In this document: positions 57,349 to 64,000 of the stretch, piece after piece
How positions within the stretch are numbered: position 1 is the stretch's first letter
How the letters are laid out: each line of letters begins with the position of its first letter
DNA from: Yersinia hibernica
GTDB lineage: Bacteria; Pseudomonadota; Gammaproteobacteria; Enterobacterales; Enterobacteriaceae
DNA length: 64,000 nucleotides
Reading direction: 5' to 3'
Assembly (NCBI RefSeq): GCF_004124235.1
Contig: NZ_CP032487.1
Location: 1,426,001 to 1,490,000, forward strand
Translations under genes and position numbers: made by a program
The notes under the pieces: model-generated
Database searches by the model: none
Told to the model about the DNA's origin: nothing
What the model saw: the letters and a program-made list of their open reading frames with translations, nothing else

Positions 57349-59595
57349 ATGAATAAAAATATCTCTATCCGGGCGGATCACAAACGGCTGGCACCGCGTC
57401 TTTTGTGCGTGATGATCGGCGCTGCGCTCGGTACTTTATCCGCATCTTCATGGGCGGCCACAGCACCCAATGCCGCGGTGGATAGCGCGAAAGCGGATGA
57501 AGCCAAAAAAACTGACACCATCACCGTGGTCGGGACACAAGATACTTTCCGTGCCGGTGGCAATGATTTAATTCCAACTTATTTGGATGGTCAGGTGGCT
57601 AATGGCGGGCGTATCGGCTTCCTTGGTCAGCAAGATGCGCGTAACGTACCATTTAACGTGATTGGCTATACCTCTAAGCTGGTTGAAGATAAGCAAGCGC
57701 GGACACTGGCCGATGTGGTCAGAAATGATGCCTCAGTGCAGAATGTGCGCGGCTATGGTAATGCTTCACAGAACTTCCGCATCCGAGGTTTTAACCTTGA
57801 TGGCGATGATATTTCATTCGGCGGTTTGTTCGGTGTCCTGCCGCGCCAAGTTATTGATACCAGTATGGTTGAGCGGGTTGAAGTATTTAAAGGCCCGAAC
57901 GTATTTGTGAACGGTATCTCACCAAGCGGCAGCGGTGTCGGCGGGATGATTAACCTGGAGCCCAAACGCGCGGGCGATACTCCGTTGACCCGAGTCAGTC
58001 TGGATTACACTTCAGCTGCTAAAGTGGGGGGCGCGCTGGATGTTGGCCGCCGCTTTGGCGACAATGACCAATTTGGTGTGCGGGTGAACGCACTGCATCG
58101 GGAGGGTGAAACTGCCATTCATGACCAGAAAGAGCGCACAACCGCATTCTCTACGGGGTTAGATTATCGTGGCGAACGTGCCCGTACCTCTTTAGATGTC
58201 GGTTACCAAAAACAAACTGTGCATGGTATGCGGACTGATGTTGGTATTGGTAGCGCGACAATAATTCCAGAACCGCCAGCTGCGACCTTAAATTATGGTC
58301 AGCAGTGGGTGTATACCGATATGGCAACCACCTACGGTATGTTACGCAGCGAGTATGATTTAAGCCAGAACTGGACCGTCTACGGCACAATTGGTGCTAG
58401 CCACAATGATGAAACCGGACAATATGGATCGCCGATCCTGACCAGCGCTAATAATGGGGATGCCAAAATAGATCGTCTTTATGTGCCTTATGTTTCTGAC
58501 TCTATTGCCGGTTTAGGCGGTGTTCGTGGTCATTTCGAAACCGGCCCAGTCACACATAAGATGAATATCGGCTATGCCGCTAACTATCGCACAGCTAAAT
58601 CGGCTTTCAATATGTCTGAACGGGTAGATACCAATATCTATAATCCGGGTGTTATTCCTTTCCCACCCACATCGACTCTACCTGGCTATACCAGCCCTAG
58701 CCAAGATCCTCAGCTCAACAGTCAAGTCCGCGCCAGCAGTATTTCTGTCTCTGATACCTTATCGGCAATGGATGATAAGGTGCAGCTGATGTTGGGGCTA
58801 CGCCGTCAGGAAGTGGTTATCCGCAACTTTGACAGTGGTGTACCGGACAGTAAAAATGTACAAGATGCAATGAAAGTGACCCCGGTCTATGGCGTGTTGG
58901 TTAAGCCATGGGAAAATGTGTCTCTGTATGCTAACCACATTGAAGCGCTGTCTCCGGGTAAAGTTGCCCCTTGGTATACTGCTAATGCCGGGAATGTTAC
59001 TGGCATTATTCATGCCAAACAGAATGAAGTGGGGGTGAAATTTGATAATAAACGCTATGGTGGCACATTAGCGCTATTTGAAATCACCCGACCTGCCGGG
59101 GCGATTGATGCCAAAACCAATATTTATAGTTTGAGCGGCGAACAGCGTAACCGTGGGGTTGAATTAAACGTATTTGGTGAGCCGGTGTTTGGTACGCGCC
59201 TGTTAGGGAGTGCCGTGTGGTTAGACCCGATACTGACCGAAGCGCAAAATAGCCAAAATAATGGTAACTATGCCGTCGGGGTTGCCCGCTATCAGTTAGT
59301 GTTTGGCGGTGAGTATGATATTAAGGCGGTCGAGGGGTTAACTGCGACCGGAACCGTCACTCGTTCTGGCTCTCAGTATGCTAACCAAGAAAATACCTTA
59401 AAACTTAAACCGTGGACGCGTCTGGATCTGGGGATGCGCTATACCATGCCGCTGAAAGAAACCAACCTTATCTGGCGCGCTAACCTGGAGAACGTGACCA
59501 ACGAACGTTACTGGGAATCAGTTGAAGATACCGGAACTTATATGTACCAAGGTAATCCGCGTGAGCTAAAACTGTCGGTCTCAATGGACTTCTAA
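57349..59595 (+). CDS. fcuA: TonB-dependent ferrichrome-type receptor (FcuA-like)
   Basis: The 748-residue outer-membrane receptor has a long signal peptide cleaved near residue 36 (SSWAAT). The TonB box is TITVVG at about residues 57-62. A plug domain (about 80-210) has LADVVRNDASVQNVRGYGNASQNFRIRGF-type sequence. A 22-strand barrel ends NPRELKLSVSMDF with C-terminal Phe. Length and plug read like Yersinia FcuA, the ferrichrome receptor. A Fur-like box upstream predicts iron repression. No siderophore permease genes are adjacent, so transport across the inner membrane would use FhuBCD encoded elsewhere. Confidence 0.85.
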   Translation: MNKNISIRADHKRLAPRLLCVMIGAALGTLSASSWAATAPNAAVDSAKADEAKKTDTITVVGTQDTFRAGGNDLIPTYLDGQVANGGRIGFLGQQDARNVPFNVIGYTSKLVEDKQARTLADVVRNDASVQNVRGYGNASQNFRIRGFNLDGDDISFGGLFGVLPRQVIDTSMVERVEVFKGPNVFVNGISPSGSGVGGMINLEPKRAGDTPLTRVSLDYTSAAKVGGALDVGRRFGDNDQFGVRVNALHREGETAIHDQKERTTAFSTGLDYRGERARTSLDVGYQKQTVHGMRTDVGIGSATIIPEPPAATLNYGQQWVYTDMATTYGMLRSEYDLSQNWTVYGTIGASHNDETGQYGSPILTSANNGDAKIDRLYVPYVSDSIAGLGGVRGHFETGPVTHKMNIGYAANYRTAKSAFNMSERVDTNIYNPGVIPFPPTSTLPGYTSPSQDPQLNSQVRASSISVSDTLSAMDDKVQLMLGLRRQEVVIRNFDSGVPDSKNVQDAMKVTPVYGVLVKPWENVSLYANHIEALSPGKVAPWYTANAGNVTGIIHAKQNEVGVKFDNKRYGGTLALFEITRPAGAIDAKTNIYSLSGEQRNRGVELNVFGEPVFGTRLLGSAVWLDPILTEAQNSQNNGNYAVGVARYQLVFGGEYDIKAVEGLTATGTVTRSGSQYANQENTLKLKPWTRLDLGMRYTMPLKETNLIWRANLENVTNERYWESVEDTGTYMYQGNPRELKLSVSMDF

Positions 59596-59624
59596 TACAG
59601 TCGCAGTAACATGTGAGTCATAAA

Positions 59625-59662
59625 AAACCCCGCGATTCTTCTCGAATGCGGGGTTTATTTTT
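59625..59662 (+). terminator. Terminator of the ferrichrome-type receptor
   Basis: AAACCCCGC and GCGGGGTTT pair and are followed by ATTTTT. The flanking A run would let it serve the convergent mntP as well. Confidence 0.88.
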
Positions 59663-59726
59663 GGATTCGGATAATAGTAATGATTAGCGCGAGCTTTATT
59701 TCACGACGAGAATAAAAGGGTTAATA

Positions 59727-60299
59727 TTAGGCTGCAACACGATAAATATGCTCATAGAGAATATTAAAGCCTATAGCTATCAATACGATACCGCCGATAA
59801 TCTCAGCCCGTTTACCGAGCAACGGGCCAATATAACGGCCAATCAACATACCCAGCGTCGCCATTATCATGGTGGCCATCCCAATGGCCATGGCGGTATG
59901 CACTATATTCACTTGCAAGAACGCCAAGCCAACGCCAATGGCCATGGCATCAAGGCTGGTGGCGATGGCTGTCATCACTAAAACCCAAAAACTGTGGCTG
60001 CGCATTCTTTCTGTTTCTTCGACGTGCTGTTTTGCACCTTCAAAAATCATCCGGCAACCCAGAATAAACAGTAGGCTAAAGGCAATCCAGTGGTCCCATT
60101 CCAAGACATATTGACTAGCAAATAGGCCAATGCACCATCCAATCAACGGGGTAATAGCTTCTATCACACCAAAGATAAGACCGGTGCGCAGAGCTTCTTT
60201 AAAATGGGGCTTATGTAGACTGGCGCCTTTACCAATAGATGCTGCAAAGGCATCCATAGACATCGCAAAAGCAAGAACGAGTGTTGCAGATAGATTCAT
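59727..60299 (-). CDS. mntP: Manganese exporter MntP (YebN)
   Basis: MntP exports Mn2+ and protects against manganese toxicity. The 190-residue protein has six spans in two DUF204 repeats. Each repeat has the acidic core motif: [17 protein letters not shown] in the first and [19 protein letters not shown] in the second. ATG 60299 has only a weak ribosome site, as is usual for a riboswitch-controlled gene; the yybP-ykoY element lies just upstream. In E. coli mntP is likewise under MntR, Fur and the Mn riboswitch. Neighbours rlmA (left, beyond insertions) and yobD (right) match E. coli order. Confidence 0.96.
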   Translation of the reverse strand: MNLSATLVLAFAMSMDAFAASIGKGASLHKPHFKEALRTGLIFGVIEAITPLIGWCIGLFASQYVLEWDHWIAFSLLFILGCRMIFEGAKQHVEETERMRSHSFWVLVMTAIATSLDAMAIGVGLAFLQVNIVHTAMAIGMATMIMATLGMLIGRYIGPLLGKRAEIIGGIVLIAIGFNILYEHIYRVAA

Positions 60300-60373
60300 A
60301 GAAATAGTCTCGGCCGGGCGGCTCCATATACACGTAACCCACCCCCAACCTAACGACGGAGCTACGTGTCTAT

Positions 60374-60500
60374 GGTCTCGCCAACCTTACCTGGCTGCCC
60401 GCACCACGTTTCTAACAGCGAAACGAGTATGTTGATACGAGCGTTTCTATATATCGATATATCAATTCAATATAACGAATAGAAACCGGCTACTCCCCAT
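60374..60500 (-). ncRNA. yybP-ykoY manganese riboswitch upstream of mntP
   Basis: Read on the minus strand the leader contains the hallmark GGGGAGTAGCC, then a variable stem, the loop CGTATCAACATACTCG and GGCGAGACC, in the order of yybP-ykoY Mn2+ riboswitches, as in the E. coli mntP leader. The aptamer end lies about 75 nt before the mntP start. It would raise mntP expression when Mn2+ is high. Confidence 0.9.
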
Positions 60501-60572
60501 GAACGGCGCAACCTTAACATATAAATTCCAACACAGACAACCCCAAAAATAATATGGCGAACCAATGATGTT

Positions 60573-60591
60573 GATAATGATTTTCATTATC
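60573..60591. promoter_or_regulatory. Fur box upstream of mntP
   Basis: GATAATGATTTTCATTATC matches the classical 19-bp Fur box at 17 of 19 positions and is a perfect palindrome around the centre base. It lies about 70 bp upstream of the riboswitch, where the mntP promoter should be. It links iron status to manganese export. Confidence 0.88.
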
Positions 60592-60726
60592 GAAATTTTG
60601 ATAAGAAATAGCTGTTATAAGCATCAGTAATGGTGTGGAAATAAGCAGGATAGGGGCTTGATAAAGTGTCGGGAAATTAATCAGTCGACTGATTAATCAA
60701 TAGATTTATTTCCCTAAATTATTTAT
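60592..60726. other. Spacer between mntP and yobD
   Basis: A short AT-rich stretch between the Fur box and the end of yobD. No gene is seen. Confidence 0.5.
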
Positions 60727-61188
60727 TTATGCTTGATTTTCAATGAAAAAATTATAAATTTTTTCTAAATCATCTAATTGTCTGACCTGGATAAGTAATC
60801 GGCGCTGCTCTAACTCAATCACCAGAATTCCATCTTCAGATAAATTCATAGTTTTTATTCGGCGATACTCAATAAAAGCATTAGCGTAGAAGAAACCGGT
60901 ATTTTTAAACAATAATTTCGGCCAGCGAATATAAGAGATATAAAACGCAATTAAGGCTAAACCCACCAATAAATAAGTGGTTAAAGGATTACCATTCGCC
61001 ATCACATTATTGTAAACAAGAATGGCGATCAGCCCGACAAAAATGGCGCAGTCGATTTTGTTTTTACGTTTTAGCTGAATTTGTAGCCGGGTTTTGCCTT
61101 TCATCATATTCATGATGAATTCATCATAAATGGCATAAGCGAGTAGTAGGGCAATAAAAACAATCAAAACGAGATCAGTAACCGACAT
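60727..61188 (-). CDS. yobD: YobD (DUF986) inner-membrane protein
   Basis: The 153-residue protein has three hydrophobic segments ([52 protein letters not shown]) and a cytoplasmic tail with [13 protein letters not shown]. It matches E. coli YobD, which also sits downstream of manZ. Function unknown. The start is ATG 61188; the upstream open frame contains the structured leader and is not coding. Confidence 0.92.
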   Translation of the reverse strand: MSVTDLVLIVFIALLLAYAIYDEFIMNMMKGKTRLQIQLKRKNKIDCAIFVGLIAILVYNNVMANGNPLTTYLLVGLALIAFYISYIRWPKLLFKNTGFFYANAFIEYRRIKTMNLSEDGILVIELEQRRLLIQVRQLDDLEKIYNFFIENQA

Positions 61189-61236
61189 GCAAACTCTCCT
61201 GAAATACCTTTCATTTTTCAAATGGTAGGAGCTGCT

Positions 61237-61279
61237 CGAACCACCGACCGATATTGGTCCTTCGGGATGCACGGGTTCG
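61237..61279. other. Structured element between manZ and yobD
   Basis: CGAACC (61237-61242) and GGTTCG (61274-61279) enclose GACC/GGTC around GATATT, or alternatively TCC-TTCG-GGA. The stretch is GC-rich against an AT-rich background. It may be a leader RNA of yobD; it is not a complete tRNA. Confidence 0.45.
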
Positions 61280-61328
61280 CCGCTGGCCTACACATCGAAA
61301 TTTATTGGTTATTGGTCTATATCCGAAA

Positions 61329-61358
61329 TAAAAAACCGGAGGTGCTTCCCCCGGTTTT
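61329..61358 (-). terminator. Terminator of manXYZ
   Basis: On the minus strand AAAACCGG and CCGGTTTT pair about 20 bases after the manZ stop, followed by TTATTT. Confidence 0.85.
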
Positions 61359-61377
61359 ACTCAACTCAATAGTAGAA

Positions 61378-62241
61378 TTATGGTGCCAGGAAGCCAACCC
61401 AGTAGCCGAAGATACCGATAGCGAAGAAGCCCATAATAATCCACAGCGCGTTAACTTTGCGACGTAACAGCCACATACAGCCGAAAGTTAGCAACAGTGG
61501 CACCAAGCCTGGCATCAACTGATCCAGAATGGTTTGCACTGTCGTTACCGTGGTTTGACCATTCTGGTTGGTTATTTTGGACACCACCACCGGGATGTTG
61601 ACGTGCGTCCATTTGTTAACCAAGGCCCCCATCACAAACAGGCCGAGGATAGACGCCCCTTCCGTCAGTTTTTGCAGCAGGCCACCGTCCATATCGCTAA
61701 CGATATTGACGCCTTTTGAATAGCCGTAAGCCACACCGTAGTAACGGGTCAACAAACGCACCAGGTTAAACAGCACAAAGAACAGCAATGGGCCGAGCAA
61801 GCTACCGCTCATCGCGATACCCGCACCGAGTGCAGCCAATACCGGGCGCACCGTACCCCAGAATATCGGGTCACCTACCCCAGCCAGTGGCCCCATCAGG
61901 CCGACTTTGATGCCGTTAATTGCCGCATCGTCAATCTCAGCACCATTGGCTTTCTGCTCTTCCATCGCCAGCGTTACACCCAGAATCGGGGCGGCCACGA
62001 AGGGTTGAGTGTTGAAGAATTCCAAATGGCGTTTGATTGCCTGCTTACGCTCTTCCGAGTTCTCTGGATAAAGGCGACGAATTGCCGGTACCATCGAGAA
62101 GCAGAAACCCAGCGCCTGCATACGTTCGAAGTTCCATGACCCTTGGAAGAGGTTAGAGCGGATAAACACCCCGCGGATATCGGCGGGCGTGAGTTTCTTT
62201 TCACCAGTAGTTGTTTTATCAACAGTCGTTGTATCAACCAT
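61378..62241 (-). CDS. manZ: Mannose PTS IID component
   Basis: ManZ is one of the two membrane subunits of the mannose-family PTS, which phosphorylates mannose, glucose, glucosamine and others during uptake. The 287-residue protein has the IID segments SNLFQGSWNFERMQALGFCFSMVPAIRRL and GVGDPIFWGTVRPVLAALGAGIA, with spans in the C-terminal half. ATG 62241 follows AAAAGGTGAG. It is the last gene of manXYZ, 15 bp after manY. Confidence 0.97.
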   Translation of the reverse strand: MVDTTTVDKTTTGEKKLTPADIRGVFIRSNLFQGSWNFERMQALGFCFSMVPAIRRLYPENSEERKQAIKRHLEFFNTQPFVAAPILGVTLAMEEQKANGAEIDDAAINGIKVGLMGPLAGVGDPIFWGTVRPVLAALGAGIAMSGSLLGPLLFFVLFNLVRLLTRYYGVAYGYSKGVNIVSDMDGGLLQKLTEGASILGLFVMGALVNKWTHVNIPVVVSKITNQNGQTTVTTVQTILDQLMPGLVPLLLTFGCMWLLRRKVNALWIIMGFFAIGIFGYWVGFLAP

Positions 62242-62256
62242 TTCTCTCACCTTTTC

Positions 62257-63054
62257 CTAGTCTAATTCGTTATCAAGATCGTTATTGGACGGGCCAGACT
62301 GTACAACCTGAGATTTGTTGTATTTCGGGCTGAGCTGGATATACAGCAGAGCCATAACTACGCCAATAACACCCAAGGCCACCAGGTTGAAGTTGGTGAA
62401 TGCGGCGGTCACGAAACCTAAATAGAAGAATGGCATCAGGTAGCCAGCACGCATCATGTTGATAACCATGGCGTAACCAACTACGACTATCATACCACCG
62501 GCGATATTCAAGCCACTGGTAACCACATCAGGAATCGAGTTGAGCAGCATCTGAACTTCAGAAGTCCCAACAGACAGGGCAACGATCAGGGCAGGGATAG
62601 CAATACGCATCGCCTGCAAGAACAGGGCAGAAATGTGGATCCAGGTAATCGCTCGTAGGCTGCCACGTTCGGCAGCACCATCAGCGGCGTGCTGGAAGGC
62701 CACGGTAATGGTACGCACAATAATGGTTAATACCTGACCGGCTGCTGCCAACGGGATAGCCAGTGCGATACCGGCACCGATATCCTGACCGCCAGCAATG
62801 ACCAGAATGGTCGAAATAATTGACGCCAGCGCGGCATCAGGTGCGACTGCCGCGCCGATGTTCATCCAGCCGAGCGCGATCATTTCTAAAGTACCACCGA
62901 TAATAATACCGGTTTTCATATCACCTAAAACCAGACCTACCAGGGTACAGGCGACGAGAGGGCGGTGAAATTGGAACTCATCCAGAATGGAACCCATCCC
63001 GGCGATACATGCAACTATGAAAATCAGCACAATCTGAAGAGTTGTGATCTCCAT
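62257..63054 (-). CDS. manY: Mannose PTS IIC component
   Basis: ManY is the IIC channel subunit that binds the sugar. The 265-residue protein is strongly hydrophobic, begins MEITTLQIVLIFIVACIAGM and has GSILDEFQFHRPLVACTLVGLVLGDM and GGTLEMIALGWMNIGAAVAPDAALA, typical of the family. It also serves as a receptor for some bacteriocins and for phage lambda DNA entry in E. coli. Same strand as manX and manZ. Confidence 0.97.
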   Translation of the reverse strand: MEITTLQIVLIFIVACIAGMGSILDEFQFHRPLVACTLVGLVLGDMKTGIIIGGTLEMIALGWMNIGAAVAPDAALASIISTILVIAGGQDIGAGIALAIPLAAAGQVLTIIVRTITVAFQHAADGAAERGSLRAITWIHISALFLQAMRIAIPALIVALSVGTSEVQMLLNSIPDVVTSGLNIAGGMIVVVGYAMVINMMRAGYLMPFFYLGFVTAAFTNFNLVALGVIGVVMALLYIQLSPKYNKSQVVQSGPSNNDLDNELD

Positions 63055-63146
63055 TGTACTTCTCCTATGACCAAAAAAGCTGAGTAAAAATAACCGAGTC
63101 CCGAAACAGAACAGGGCATAACCTTTCTACGTAGTTTTCAGTAAAG

Positions 63147-64000
63147 CTATTTATTAAGTTTGCTAATTAAGTCCATCATTTTGAGCCGGCTATCCGAAGA
63201 TACTTTCCGGACTTCCAATTCAATACCGCGAGCATTTAATTTATTAAAGGCTTCAATATCTTTTTCATCAACGGAGACGGCATTATTCACCTGGGTTTTC
63301 CCCTGACGGAATGCCATACCACCGATATTGACTGACTTAATATCGACGCCACCCTCAACCAGACGCACAACGTCAGTGGGGTTAGTAAATAGCAGCATAA
63401 CCCTGTCTTTGGCATATTTTGGGTTGTTGTAAACGCGGATAGCTTTCTCAACATCAACTACGTGCGCGGTGACACCCGGAGGTGCAACTTGTTTGAGCAA
63501 GGTGCTACGCATTTTGTCAGCAGCGACTTCATCACTGACAACAATAATGCGGCTTACGTTAGTTTCTTTGGTCCAGCGAGTTGCGACCTGACCATGAATT
63601 AAGCGGTCATCGATACGCGCCAGTCCTATCTTCATGTGATCATTCGGGCCTAAAGCGACGGCCGGGGCCTTGGCTTTGGGTGCTGGAGTTGCTTGTTGCG
63701 TCTCGGGCTTATCACTCTTAACTTCAGGCGCTTTCAGTGCTTTTACGCCCTCACGACCAGTTTCTACCGCGACTGCAACCAGTTCAGCAAATGATGGGTT
63801 ATCATCACGGGCCATAAAGGTTTCAGCCAGCATCGGAATGTTAACCCCGGTGACGACCTCATAGTTCTCTTTATCAATAGCAATTCGACTGGCGGCGTTA
63901 AACGGGCTACCACCCCAGGTATCAACCAGGAATAAAACACCTTTGCTGGTATCTAGACCGGTCAATTTACCGTTGTATTTCTCAATCAACGTTTCGGCAT
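63147..64000 (-). CDS. manX: Mannose PTS IIAB component (start outside window)
   Basis: ManX carries the soluble IIA and IIB domains that pass phosphate from HPr to the sugar. About 284 residues are visible; the first 40 or so, including the IIA active His, lie beyond the right edge. Visible are the IIA part with GVLFLVDTWGGSPFNAASRIA, an Ala/Pro/Lys-rich linker near the middle, and the IIB domain with IGLARIDDRLIHGQVATRW containing the phosphorylated His. First gene of manXYZ, 92 bp before manY. Confidence 0.97.
   Translation of the reverse strand, partial: AETLIEKYNGKLTGLDTSKGVLFLVDTWGGSPFNAASRIAIDKENYEVVTGVNIPMLAETFMARDDNPSFAELVAVAVETGREGVKALKAPEVKSDKPETQQATPAPKAKAPAVALGPNDHMKIGLARIDDRLIHGQVATRWTKETNVSRIIVVSDEVAADKMRSTLLKQVAPPGVTAHVVDVEKAIRVYNNPKYAKDRVMLLFTNPTDVVRLVEGGVDIKSVNIGGMAFRQGKTQVNNAVSVDEKDIEAFNKLNARGIELEVRKVSSDSRLKMMDLISKLNK

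Noticed and set aside
61225..61290. Possible tRNA or tRNA fragment (GGTTCGA-like motif on the minus strand)
   Set aside because: No matching T-stem, anticodon arm or acceptor pairing could be drawn; kept only as a structured element.

Overview
The window looks like chromosome of a Yersinia, most likely of the Y. enterocolitica / Y. kristensenii / Y. intermedia type. Most housekeeping proteins are near-identical in recall to their E. coli counterparts (PurB, MnmA, Icd, CspC, ManXYZ), the gene blocks follow enterobacterial order, and the TonB receptor resembles the Yersinia ferrichrome receptor FcuA. Species assignment is inference. There are no rRNA or recognisable tRNA genes, no CRISPR array and no intact insertion sequence.

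Layout. 1-7.1 kb is the conserved phoP-purB-hflD-mnmA-nudJ-rluE-icd block, with an outer-membrane barrel gene between phoP and purB. 7.4-9.9 kb, directly downstream of icd, holds a glycosyltransferase, an O-antigen-ligase-type protein and a small membrane protein. 10.3-14.1 kb is a non-PTS sucrose-type cassette (permease, GH32 invertase, LacI repressor) with two palindromic operators. 14.2-19.3 kb carries an Aer-like energy-taxis receptor and a LexA-controlled umuDC pair whose UmuD starts almost exactly where UmuD' would. 20-23.9 kb holds metY, the qorB/ytfH pair and small genes. 23.9-32.3 kb is a sugar-acid catabolic locus: lgoD-uxaB-uxaA diverging from lgoR, an L-fuconate-dehydratase-type enolase and an MFS transporter. 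Together these would import an L-galactonate-like acid and turn it into 2-keto-3-deoxygluconate.

32.4-43.7 kb is mixed accessory content: a DMT exporter with an AraC regulator, three small secreted proteins including HdeB, a diguanylate cyclase, a RIO kinase, an ABC exporter, a GNAT acetyltransferase, an APC antiporter, and three very small membrane proteins around a MarA-like regulator.

44.3-64 kb is the yobH-mgrB-yebO...yobF-cspC-(ftsI paralogue)-rlmA...mntP-yobD-manZYX block, in the same order as in E. coli/Salmonella. It is opened up by insertions: NinX-like and DUF4060 genes, an aromatic amino acid permease, pagP, a laccase-domain protein, a GhoS-like gene, a PAS/GGDEF protein and fcuA. 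mntP has a clear yybP-ykoY manganese riboswitch and a strong Fur box upstream.

PhoP (edge-truncated), its feedback inhibitor MgrB and a classical PhoP target, PagP, all lie in this one window. Genes were identified by reading translated sequence against remembered family members; no database search was run.
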